Source of the DNA: RFPI01 sp964470195
GTDB lineage: Bacteria; Pseudomonadota; Gammaproteobacteria; Burkholderiales; Methylophilaceae
Assembly (NCBI GenBank): GCA_964470195.1
Contig: CAYYBG010000061.1
Coordinates: 1 to 6,171, forward strand
DNA length: 6,171 nt
Direction of reading: 5' to 3'
Part shown: positions 1 to 5,989 of the stretch, piece after piece
Numbering within the stretch: the first letter of the stretch is position 1
Layout: each line of letters opens with the position of its first letter
Notes under the pieces: generated by a model
Told to the model about the DNA's origin: nothing
What the model saw: the letters and a program-made list of their open reading frames with translations, nothing else
Database searches by the model: none
Program-made: the position numbers and the translations under genes

Positions 1-11
1 CATTCTGGAAG

Positions 12-992
12 CTATTCACTCGATTTGATATTCCTCTCCTTAGCAATCTTTGAGTAAGTAAGAAATTCTTGATTAAGAAACTCAGTAAATTCTTGTGGCG
101 AATTACCAATTGGCTCAACTCCTAGAGAAATTAATTTCTCTCTTATGGCGGGCTCGCGAACGATTTTTGCAGTTGTTACAGCAATCTTGCTAACAATTTC
201 ATTTGGGGTTTTAGAAGGGACAAACAAACCCATCCAATTTGTAAATCGATAACCCTTCATACCAGGTAATTCGGCAACAGCCACAACATCAGGCATCACC
301 TGAGATCTTCTTTCACTGGTTACTGCCAAAATAGTAAGTTTTCCAGCCTTTGCATGAGCGATTGTTGGTGGCATTCCCACAATTGCTATGGGAATTTGTC
401 CGCCAAGAGTATCTGCTACAGCTGGCGCAGCCCCACGATAAGGAATGTGCAACATGTCAATTTTTGCAAGCGCTTTTAACGATTCCCCAGCAAAGTGCAT
501 TGAGCTACCACCGCCGGGGGTTCCATAGGAATATTTGCCTGGATTGGCTTTTGCTAATGCGATAAATTCAGTAATATTTTTGGCTGGAACACTTGGATTC
601 GCAATTATTACAAGAGGTGTTTCACCAATAAGTGAAACCGGTTTTAAATCTTTCTTGGGGTCGTAGGGAACTTTCTGCCCTGCGGTGGGTCCGACCACCA
701 CTTCCGCTGGTGAAGCAATTAACAAGGTATAGCCATCAGGCGTACTTTTTGCAACTAAATCAGCGCCAATGGAACCAGACGCACCGGCACGATTTTCAAC
801 AATGATATTAGTATTTAGAACTTCTCCAAGTCTTTGAGCATAAGTTCTAGCAACAGCATCCACCCCACCCCCTGGAGGATATGGAACAATTATTTTGATT
901 GGCTTGTCAGGCCATGGTGCTGCTAAGACTGTTCCTACAACTAAAAAACTTGCAAATAAAGAGAGGACTTTAATGAGTTTATTTATATACAT
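12..992 (-). CDS. TctC/Bug-family periplasmic substrate-binding protein (sulfatase-linked)
   Basis: This 326-residue protein is a periplasmic binding protein of the tripartite tricarboxylate transporter type, which captures small organic anions (carboxylates and related compounds). Residues 1-24 form a Sec signal peptide: Lys5 and Lys8, a hydrophobic core, and a likely cut after VLA. The family hallmarks follow in order: IVPYPPGGGVDAVAR at 35-49, VENRAGASGSIG at 65-76, PDGYTL at 85-90, HIPYRG at 182-187 and LGGQ at 196-199. There is no lipobox, so it should be soluble. It lies 22 bases downstream of the sulfatase gene on the same strand, and its only ribosome-site candidate is a weak GAGAA before the ATG. 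The usual VPTVAE stretch reads VVAVAE here (236-241). The pocket-region motifs SPAEV (94-98), GMPP (206-209) and NWMGLFVP (252-259) match the protein encoded at 4015-4995. The ligand cannot be read from sequence; a sulfate ester or its product is a guess from the neighbour. Family assignment is secure. Confidence 0.95.
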   Translation of the reverse strand: MYINKLIKVLSLFASFLVVGTVLAAPWPDKPIKIIVPYPPGGGVDAVARTYAQRLGEVLNTNIIVENRAGASGSIGADLVAKSTPDGYTLLIASPAEVVVGPTAGQKVPYDPKKDLKPVSLIGETPLVIIANPSVPAKNITEFIALAKANPGKYSYGTPGGGSSMHFAGESLKALAKIDMLHIPYRGAAPAVADTLGGQIPIAIVGMPPTIAHAKAGKLTILAVTSERRSQVMPDVVAVAELPGMKGYRFTNWMGLFVPSKTPNEIVSKIAVTTAKIVREPAIREKLISLGVEPIGNSPQEFTEFLNQEFLTYSKIAKERNIKSSE

Positions 993-1014
993 GGGGTTCT
1001 CAATAAATTAAAGT

Positions 1015-2472
1015 TCAAAGGAAATCTGCTGCCGCACCAGGTGCTGGAGTAAAGCCGATATCACCTCGCGCAATTACAGCTTCGCGGCCACCGTTTGCGG
1101 CTAAATTTTCTGCTTGCCTTGATTTTGCCCTTCTGTCTGTTTCATCCGGATCACAGATTGTCAAAAGCTTTTGGTGACATTCCTCAATGACATGAGAATA
1201 TTTAGGATCTTGGCCTAAGTCTTGTATCTCATTAGGATCATTTTCAAGATCAAATAATTGGGATGGATATTTTGGATAGTAAACATATTTCCACTTACCA
1301 TTTCTTAATGCAAATGCTCCTGTTGTGGTTCCCATTCCGTGATATTCCGAAATGACTGTTCGATCAGGTCTATGGCCATTCGCGATATCAAACAAAGACA
1401 CACCAGGATGATTATCTTTAACCGCCCGGAAATCTATCCCAACGCCTTCTAAAATCGTTGGGAAACAATCTACATGACTAACTGGGTCATGAATTTGAGC
1501 GCCTTTTGGAACATCAGGACCCGCCATAATTAAGGGGACTCCAGCTATTTCCTCAAACATTGTTGACTTACCCCAAAGCCCCCTGGCCCCAAGATTGTCG
1601 CCATGATCACTGGTATAGAGAATATTTGTGCTATCGCCAAGACCTATTTCATCAAGAGTTTTTAAAATTTTTCCGATGTTTTCGTCTAGATAGGAAACTA
1701 ATCCAAAATACCCGCATAAAGCCTTTTTAACTTGATCGGCACTTTCAAAGTAATCGTCATAACAAAATGAGTTTCGATAGTCTTCTAAATAAGGATGTTT
1801 GGGTCTTTGTTCGCGAGCATATAAAAGTGGCATCGGTAAATCCTTGCCCCAATATTTATAAAAATGCTCTGGTGGTGCCGTTAATGGAAAATGGGGAGCA
1901 ACAAAAGACACAAAAAGAACCCATGGTTTGCTTTCCTTTAAAGCTTTTTCCCTCAACCAAATCTGTGTCCTAGAGCAAATCTCTTTGTCATAGAACGTAT
2001 ATTGAGATTCACCGGGTCCAGCTAATGCAGCCATTTTTTTTGAACCACCTCTTCTCGGTAGATCATCTCGAACTAAACCTAATAAATCACCCTTTCCACC
2101 TAAGATGTGCATTGGAATCTGTTCTTCAGTGAAACCGTGATCTTCTTGATAATCCCTAAAATGCAGTTTTCCAATTGAAGTTACGTTGTAACCTTTTTCT
2201 CGAATTATGTGATGCCACGAAGGAATTGATCCATCGTATGCGTCTGCGTTATCCCAAAAACCTATCTGATTAATATATTTTCCACAGGCAAATCCAGCGC
2301 GGGCTGGTATGCAAACGGGACTAGTTGTATAAGCATTTTTAAAGTAGGTACCTCGATCGATCAGGGAATCCAAGTGAGGTGTCTCGATAATCGGGTGGCC
2401 AGCTTTCCCGAGAATTTTGGGGTTATGTTCATCGGACATGATTACTAAAAAGTTCTTGGATTTACTTTTCAT
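1015..2472 (-). CDS. S1-family sulfatase (choline-sulfatase/arylsulfatase-like), cytoplasmic
   Basis: This 485-residue enzyme belongs to the alkaline-phosphatase superfamily and should hydrolyse an organic sulfate ester to an alcohol and sulfate. The sulfatase signature C-x-P-x-R is present as CIPAR at 54-58; in the family Cys54 is oxidised to the catalytic formylglycine and Arg58 stabilises it. Other expected active-site positions are visible: Asp14 (metal, in MSDEH), Lys102 and His104 in GKLHF, His194 in PHFPL, Asp289 and His290 in SDHGD (metal), and Lys302 in the following GK. The C-terminal part carries the usual LFDLENDPNE segment at 406-414. No signal peptide is present, so hydrolysis should be cytoplasmic after import. 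The start is supported by GGAG six bases upstream of the ATG. The gene is followed by a binding-protein gene 22 bases away, suggesting an operon. No formylglycine-generating enzyme or anSME maturase is in the window. The substrate is unknown; a phosphonate monoester hydrolase is a less likely alternative. Confidence 0.93.
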   Translation of the reverse strand: MKSKSKNFLVIMSDEHNPKILGKAGHPIIETPHLDSLIDRGTYFKNAYTTSPVCIPARAGFACGKYINQIGFWDNADAYDGSIPSWHHIIREKGYNVTSIGKLHFRDYQEDHGFTEEQIPMHILGGKGDLLGLVRDDLPRRGGSKKMAALAGPGESQYTFYDKEICSRTQIWLREKALKESKPWVLFVSFVAPHFPLTAPPEHFYKYWGKDLPMPLLYAREQRPKHPYLEDYRNSFCYDDYFESADQVKKALCGYFGLVSYLDENIGKILKTLDEIGLGDSTNILYTSDHGDNLGARGLWGKSTMFEEIAGVPLIMAGPDVPKGAQIHDPVSHVDCFPTILEGVGIDFRAVKDNHPGVSLFDIANGHRPDRTVISEYHGMGTTTGAFALRNGKWKYVYYPKYPSQLFDLENDPNEIQDLGQDPKYSHVIEECHQKLLTICDPDETDRRAKSRQAENLAANGGREAVIARGDIGFTPAPGAAADFL

Positions 2473-2478
2473 GATGAA

Positions 2479-2482
2479 CTCC
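2479..2482 (-). promoter_or_regulatory. Ribosome binding site of the sulfatase gene
   Basis: On the minus strand GGAG lies six bases before the ATG at 2472-2470. It fixes the start and sits directly against the assembly gap, so anything further upstream, including the promoter, is not in the sequence. Confidence 0.75.
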
Positions 2483-2582
2483 NNNNNNNNNNNNNNNNNN
2501 NNNNNNNNNNNNNNNNNNNNNNNNNNNNNNNNNNNNNNNNNNNNNNNNNNNNNNNNNNNNNNNNNNNNNNNNNNNNNNNNNN
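2483..2582. other. Assembly gap (100 N)
   Basis: There are exactly 100 undetermined bases. This round number is the customary placeholder for a scaffold gap of unknown length. The gap removes the promoter of the sulfatase operon and the 5' part of the GntR-like frame that follows. A typical GntR/UTRA regulator would need roughly 330-360 more bases at its 5' end, so if that gene is intact the real gap is longer than 100 bases. Confidence 0.97.
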
Positions 2583-2951
2583 ATCGAGAGAATAATTAGC
2601 ATTAATCATGAATTTAAAGTCTATACAAAATTTTTCGTTGATATAAAACGATTACCAGTATTTGATTCTTTACCAGAAAAAAAACTAAGTAATCAAAATT
2701 TTAAAGAAGTAATTTTTAAGGAGACCGGCAAAACTATTAGTCGAATTGATCTCTTTGTTTCGCTATCAAACATTGATAGCAAAATAGGAAAATTGATCGG
2801 CATTCCAAATTCATCGCTCGTAATGACTTTTTCAGCTAACGCTTACTTAGGAAACTCAGACCCAATTTATTATCAGGAAATTTTTATCCCAAAAAGTAAA
2901 AGGGCTTTACATATCTCTGTAGATGGTGCAAATCTTGGACTAAATTCCTAA
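2583..2951 (+). CDS. GntR-family regulator, C-terminal UTRA-domain fragment (5' end lost in gap)
   Basis: An open frame runs from the first base after the gap to a TAA at 2949-2951, giving 122 residues with no start. The second half resembles the UTRA effector-binding domain of HutC/GntR-type repressors: a segment around 53-71 (ISRIDLF, then SKIGKL), the turn LIGIPNSS at 71-78 where the family has L-G-hydrophobic-x-x-G-x-P, then a beta strand, the N-x-D-P-I-Y-Y segment at 91-97 (family G-x-P-hydrophobic), and a final FIPKSKRAL strand. The full-length family is about 240 residues, so the winged-helix DNA-binding half is missing. It points away from the sulfatase gene and would be divergent from it, a usual place for a local regulator. 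Base composition is about 30% GC by hand count, clearly below the neighbours. It may be an intact gene cut by the gap, a remnant, or sequence wrongly joined here. The domain call rests on motif shape only. Confidence 0.6.
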   Translation: MERIISINHEFKVYTKFFVDIKRLPVFDSLPEKKLSNQNFKEVIFKETGKTISRIDLFVSLSNIDSKIGKLIGIPNSSLVMTFSANAYLGNSDPIYYQEIFIPKSKRALHISVDGANLGLNS

Positions 2952-3026
2952 TTTATATAAGGGCAAACTATTACAACTGTGGTCCGCGGTTTACAGAGCT
3001 CAATTCATTGAAATGCCGTCCGATTT

Positions 3027-3929
3027 CTAACCAATGATTCTTTTAGTTATCAAAACTGCTGTTTCATCAAATGCTTTCATCGAAGCGGTCATGAACTTAT
3101 CACGTCTCCAACATAACGCCGCTTTTCGACGCAATAGATCACCACTAATTTTTCTGTAGGATAAGCCTCGTTCACCCTCACAAATAATGGGGCTTCCAAT
3201 TACATAAAGCTGGGTATCTTTTGCAACAGTTAACAGATCACCTAAATTAGATAGCTCAATACGTACATCTAAGTTTATTTTCTCTTGTCGTGCTTGCATA
3301 TCAATTTGTTGGCGCATTAAAAACTGATCATTAAGCATAGCCATGGGTTTATCTTTAAAAAAACGTATGTCGACTCTTTTGGGTAATTCTTGTATCCGGG
3401 TGTTTGGCGCAATAATTGCAAATTGCTCCTCGGTTAGTACTTTTTGCTCTAAATCAATAGTGCCTATGATCTCTGGAAAAATTGCCATATCAAGCTCCCC
3501 TGCTTGTAACTCAATAAGTAGACGCTGGGCGGTCATTTCGCGTAGATCTATTTTTAAATTAGGGTTTGATTGCAAAAGCATCAGGCTTGCTGGTAGCGCA
3601 ATTTTTTTGAGGTAAGTGTGGGTCGCGCCAACTCGCAAACGACCGCCCAAAGTTTTACTTTGGTACAGTGTTTCCAATAGCGTTTCATCAATCTGATCAA
3701 TTAGTGGCTCAATTCGGGCAATTAAGTTCTTACCAAACTCGGTTAAATAGCTTTGCCGTCCTTTTTTTTCAAATAGGGGCTCAGAAAAATAGTAGCTGAG
3801 TTCTTTCATTTGCTGGGATAAGGCCGATTGCGTAATGCTTAGAGAATGAGAAGCCTTTCCATAATTACCCGTCCTCGAAATCACGAAAAGGCTTCGTAGT
3901 AGCCGCAAATCAATATTTTGTATATTCAT
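3027..3929 (-). CDS. LysR-type transcriptional regulator
   Basis: This 300-residue protein has the standard length and layout of a LysR regulator. The N-terminal winged helix-turn-helix covers about residues 5-64: LRLLRSLFVI, then ASHSLSITQSALSQQMKEL as the helix-turn-helix, then PLFEKKGRQSYLTEFG as the wing. A linker helix follows to about residue 90. The effector-binding domain begins at GRLRVGATHTYL (96-107) and contains the usual ELDMAI strand (145-150), in a style reminiscent of CynR-like members. The start at 3929 places the conserved L-R-L-L-R-S-L-F at the normal distance from the N-terminus, although there is no good ribosome site upstream. The gene is divergent from the binding-protein/AcnX operon starting at 4015 and is separated from it by 85 bases containing a palindromic candidate operator. 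It is therefore the probable regulator of that operon, with autoregulation likely. The co-inducer is unknown. Confidence 0.95.
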   Translation of the reverse strand: MNIQNIDLRLLRSLFVISRTGNYGKASHSLSITQSALSQQMKELSYYFSEPLFEKKGRQSYLTEFGKNLIARIEPLIDQIDETLLETLYQSKTLGGRLRVGATHTYLKKIALPASLMLLQSNPNLKIDLREMTAQRLLIELQAGELDMAIFPEIIGTIDLEQKVLTEEQFAIIAPNTRIQELPKRVDIRFFKDKPMAMLNDQFLMRQQIDMQARQEKINLDVRIELSNLGDLLTVAKDTQLYVIGSPIICEGERGLSYRKISGDLLRRKAALCWRRDKFMTASMKAFDETAVLITKRIIG

Positions 3930-3932
3930 TAG

Positions 3933-3959
3933 ATTTACTTATTAATAAATTAAGCAAAT
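3933..3959. promoter_or_regulatory. Candidate LysR operator (inverted repeat with T-N11-A core)
   Basis: Two 9-base arms, ATTTACTTA (3933-3941) and TAAGCAAAT (3951-3959), are inverted repeats with one mismatch around a 9-base spacer. Inside them T3940 and A3952 form the T-N11-A core typical of LysR-family sites, in the form CTTA-N9-TAAG. The site begins four bases upstream of the lysR start codon, so binding could also control lysR itself. The region is very AT-rich, which makes some palindromy expected by chance, but the arms include matched C and G positions. Confidence 0.55.
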
Positions 3960-3970
3960 ATTAATATACT
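3942..3970 (+). promoter_or_regulatory. Candidate sigma70 promoter of the binding-protein/AcnX operon
   Basis: TTAATA (3942-3947, four of six matches to the -35 consensus) is separated by 17 bases from TATACT (3965-3970, five of six matches to the -10 consensus). Transcription would start near 3977, about 38 bases before the ATG at 4015. The -35 lies inside the candidate LysR operator, so a bound regulator would act at the promoter. Other AT-rich hexamers nearby could also serve, so this is the best fit rather than a certainty. Confidence 0.4.
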
Positions 3971-4004
3971 TTAAATATAAAAGGTCCTATATTCACCGTT
4001 TTAT

Positions 4005-4008
4005 GGAG
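4005..4008 (+). promoter_or_regulatory. Ribosome binding site that sets the start at 4015
   Basis: GGAG lies six bases before the ATG at 4015, the same spacing as in the sulfatase gene. It overlaps the last base of an in-frame ATG at 4003, which itself has no ribosome site. This favours 4015 over 4003 as the true start. Confidence 0.65.
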
Positions 4009-4014
4009 CAAATC

Positions 4015-4995
4015 ATGTGTCGATTAAATCTATGTCACCTGCGAACTAGTTTGCTGGGCCTGCTGGCCAGCTTTACCGTATCAGTTTTTGCCCAGAATTA
4101 TCCTGATAAATCGGTCCGCTTAATTGTGCCCTTTCCACCTGGCGGAGCTACGGATGTCGTTGCCAGAGCCCTTAGCGCAAAACTCTCACCAATTTGGAAA
4201 CAACAATTAATTGTTGAAAATAAACCTGGCGCTGGAGGAAATATTGGGGCCGACTTGGTTGCCAAATCATCCCCGGATGGATACACCCTACTTTTGTCCT
4301 CTCCAGCCGAAGTGGCCATCAATCCATCGCTCTACAGCAAGATGCCATATGACGCTAGCAAGGATCTTATTCCGGTCTCCAAAGTCGCCTCTGCACCGCT
4401 TGTATTGGTAGTTAATTCAAGCTCCCCTATAAAAAATATAAATGAACTCCTCCAATTCATTAAAAATAAAAAAGGGGCCGTTAACTTTGCTTCTTCAGGA
4501 ACTGGCGGACCACAACATCTTGCAGGCGAATTATTCAAGTCTATGGCAAATATATCAATGACCCACATTCCTTATAAAGGTGGTGCACCAGCAATTACTG
4601 ATTTACTTGGTGGGCAAGTTGATCTTTTCTTTGCTGGCATTCCCCCTGCCTTGCCTCATATTAATTCTGGACGACTAAGAGCGATAGCTGTAACCACTTT
4701 AAATAGATCTCCTCTTTTACCTAATGTTCCAACAATTTCTGAATCTGGATTCCCTGGATTTAATATTGAGAACTGGCAGGGAATTTTTGTCCCAGCAGGC
4801 ACGTCAAACAATATCATTCAGTTCGTAGCATCAAGTATTAGTTCAATATCGAATGATAAGAGTTACTATGAGACGCTTTCTGCACAGGGTGCAGTACCCT
4901 CGCCATTGCCACCTAAAGAGTTTGCAATGTTTGTGCAGCAAGAAACCCAAAAATATAGCAAATTAGTAAAAGAATCTGGCGCCAAGGCTGATTAG
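4015..4995 (+). CDS. TctC/Bug-family periplasmic substrate-binding protein (first of tandem pair)
   Basis: From the ATG at 4015 this is a 326-residue TctC-type binding protein; an in-frame ATG at 4003 would add four residues but has no ribosome site. Residues 1-26 are a signal peptide with Arg3 and Arg10, a leucine-rich core and a likely cut after VFA. Family motifs are IVPFPPGGATDVVAR (37-51), VENKPGAGGNIG (67-78), PDGYTL (87-92), HIPYKG (184-189), LLGGQ (197-201) and LLPNVPT (234-240). It is the first gene of an operon divergent from lysR, followed ten bases later by a second binding-protein gene and then an AcnX-family gene. The pocket-region motifs SPAEV (96-100), GIPP (208-211) and NWQGIFVP (253-260) agree with the sulfatase-linked protein at 12-992, not with its tandem neighbour. 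No TctA or TctB permease genes are nearby. The ligand is unknown; the operon suggests a hydroxylated or amino carboxylate. Confidence 0.95.
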   Translation: MCRLNLCHLRTSLLGLLASFTVSVFAQNYPDKSVRLIVPFPPGGATDVVARALSAKLSPIWKQQLIVENKPGAGGNIGADLVAKSSPDGYTLLLSSPAEVAINPSLYSKMPYDASKDLIPVSKVASAPLVLVVNSSSPIKNINELLQFIKNKKGAVNFASSGTGGPQHLAGELFKSMANISMTHIPYKGGAPAITDLLGGQVDLFFAGIPPALPHINSGRLRAIAVTTLNRSPLLPNVPTISESGFPGFNIENWQGIFVPAGTSNNIIQFVASSISSISNDKSYYETLSAQGAVPSPLPPKEFAMFVQQETQKYSKLVKESGAKAD

Positions 4996-5000
4996 AAAGG
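4996..5000 (+). promoter_or_regulatory. Ribosome binding site of the second tandem binding protein
   Basis: AAAGG directly follows the stop codon of the first binding-protein gene and lies five bases before the ATG at 5006. The ten-base gap between the genes leaves no room for a separate promoter and supports co-transcription. Confidence 0.6.
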
Positions 5001-5005
5001 CTCAA

Positions 5006-5980
5006 ATGAACCGTAATCCATTTTTCTATTTTTTGATTTCCATTCTTTTATTGGTTCCTGCTGGTTACTCGCATGCACAAACCTACCCCAATAAACCGAT
5101 CAAACTAATTGTTCCTTTCCCGCCCGGGGGTCCAACCGATATTGTCGCTAGACCTTTAGCGCAGATGCTGGGTGAGTCCATGAAGCAATCAGTTATTGTC
5201 GAGAACAAAGGCGGTGCTGGTGGCTCTGTAGCAGCTGATTTTGTAGCTAAATCACCACCAGATGGATATACCATCATGGTCGGAACCGTGGGGACTCATG
5301 CAATTAATGGGAGTCTATATCGACAGCTTCCCTACGATATGACCAAAGACTTCACGCCGATTGCATTGGTAGCAAGCGCTCCTTTAGTGATAGCGGTTCC
5401 AGCGAGCAGCAATATTAAGACCCTGGCAGACCTTATTAAAGAAGCCAAGGCAAAGCCTGACTTTATCGCATTTGGAACTGCTGGCAATGGAACCCCTGGT
5501 CATTTGACAGGTGCTTTATTTGAAACAGCCACCAAAACAAAGCTTAAGCATATTCCCTATAAAGGTAGCGCACCTGCAGTCACCGATTTACTTGGCGGTC
5601 AAATTCCACTCATGTTTGACCCCATCCAGTCGGTCCTCCCCCATATCCAATCCGGAAAGTTAATAGCATTAGCAGTTACAAGCAAAACTCGCTCACCACT
5701 GTTGCCTAATGTACCTACAGTAGCTGAATCTGGTTATCCTAATTTTGAATCCACAGCATGGTGGGCAGTATTTGGTCCAGCAAAATTACCTGAAAATGTT
5801 ACAAATACATTAACTACTCAAGTTCAGAAAATTGCCTCATCCGCAGCATTTAAAGAAAAACTAGGCAACGTAGGCGTTCAACCCAATACAAACTTTAAAG
5901 AATCACTTAGTAACTTCCAAACTAGAGAGATCGCAAAATGGGCAATTGCTGTGCGTGACTCTGGCGCCTCACTTGATTAA
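5006..5980 (+). CDS. TctC/Bug-family periplasmic substrate-binding protein (second of tandem pair)
   Basis: This 324-residue TctC-type binding protein has a signal peptide at 1-24 (Arg3, an aromatic and leucine-rich core, likely cut after SHA). Family motifs are IVPFPPGGPTDIVAR (35-49), VENKGGAGGSVA (65-76), PDGYTI (85-90), HIPYKG (182-187), LLGGQ (195-199) and LLPNVPTVAESG (232-243). It is the second gene of the lysR-divergent operon, ten bases after the first paralogue and nine bases before the AcnX gene. Although tandem with the preceding gene, its pocket-region segments differ: GTVGTHAIN at 93-101 instead of an SPAEV loop, FDPIQS at 204-209 instead of a G-x-P-P turn, and TAWWAVFGP at 250-258 instead of NW-x-G-x-FVP. 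It therefore probably binds a different ligand. These segments match the commoner form of the family. Which of the two binding proteins serves the AcnX pathway is not clear. Confidence 0.95.
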   Translation: MNRNPFFYFLISILLLVPAGYSHAQTYPNKPIKLIVPFPPGGPTDIVARPLAQMLGESMKQSVIVENKGGAGGSVAADFVAKSPPDGYTIMVGTVGTHAINGSLYRQLPYDMTKDFTPIALVASAPLVIAVPASSNIKTLADLIKEAKAKPDFIAFGTAGNGTPGHLTGALFETATKTKLKHIPYKGSAPAVTDLLGGQIPLMFDPIQSVLPHIQSGKLIALAVTSKTRSPLLPNVPTVAESGYPNFESTAWWAVFGPAKLPENVTNTLTTQVQKIASSAAFKEKLGNVGVQPNTNFKESLSNFQTREIAKWAIAVRDSGASLD

Positions 5981-5989
5981 AGAAAAATT

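Noticed and set aside
350..565. Open frames on the opposite strand or in other frames inside the binding-protein, sulfatase and lysR genes (for example 350-565, 1767-1973, 3343-3615, 4098-4322, 4332-4568, 5083-5277)
   Set aside because: They lie wholly within well-supported genes, have no recognisable domains or ribosome sites, and several mirror conserved family motifs on the other strand.
2417..2599. Plus-strand frame running through the gap
   Set aside because: It exists only because N codons cannot stop translation. The real bases on the left are antisense to the sulfatase start, and the frame closes 17 bases after the gap.
2583..2951. A novel small gene rather than a GntR fragment
   Set aside because: The frame has no suitable start near its beginning, runs straight into the gap, and its second half follows the UTRA strand and turn pattern, so a truncated regulator is the simpler reading.
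2975..2991. Hairpin between the GntR-like fragment and the lysR end, with a CCGCGG palindrome at 2984-2989, as a shared terminator
   Set aside because: The stem is about seven pairs with two G-U pairs and a three-base loop, and neither strand has a T run after it. It is too weak to call a terminator for these convergent genes.
4003..4005. ATG at 4003 as the start of the first tandem binding protein
   Set aside because: No ribosome site precedes it, and its last base is part of the GGAG that is ideally placed for the ATG at 4015. The signal peptide is also more typical from 4015.
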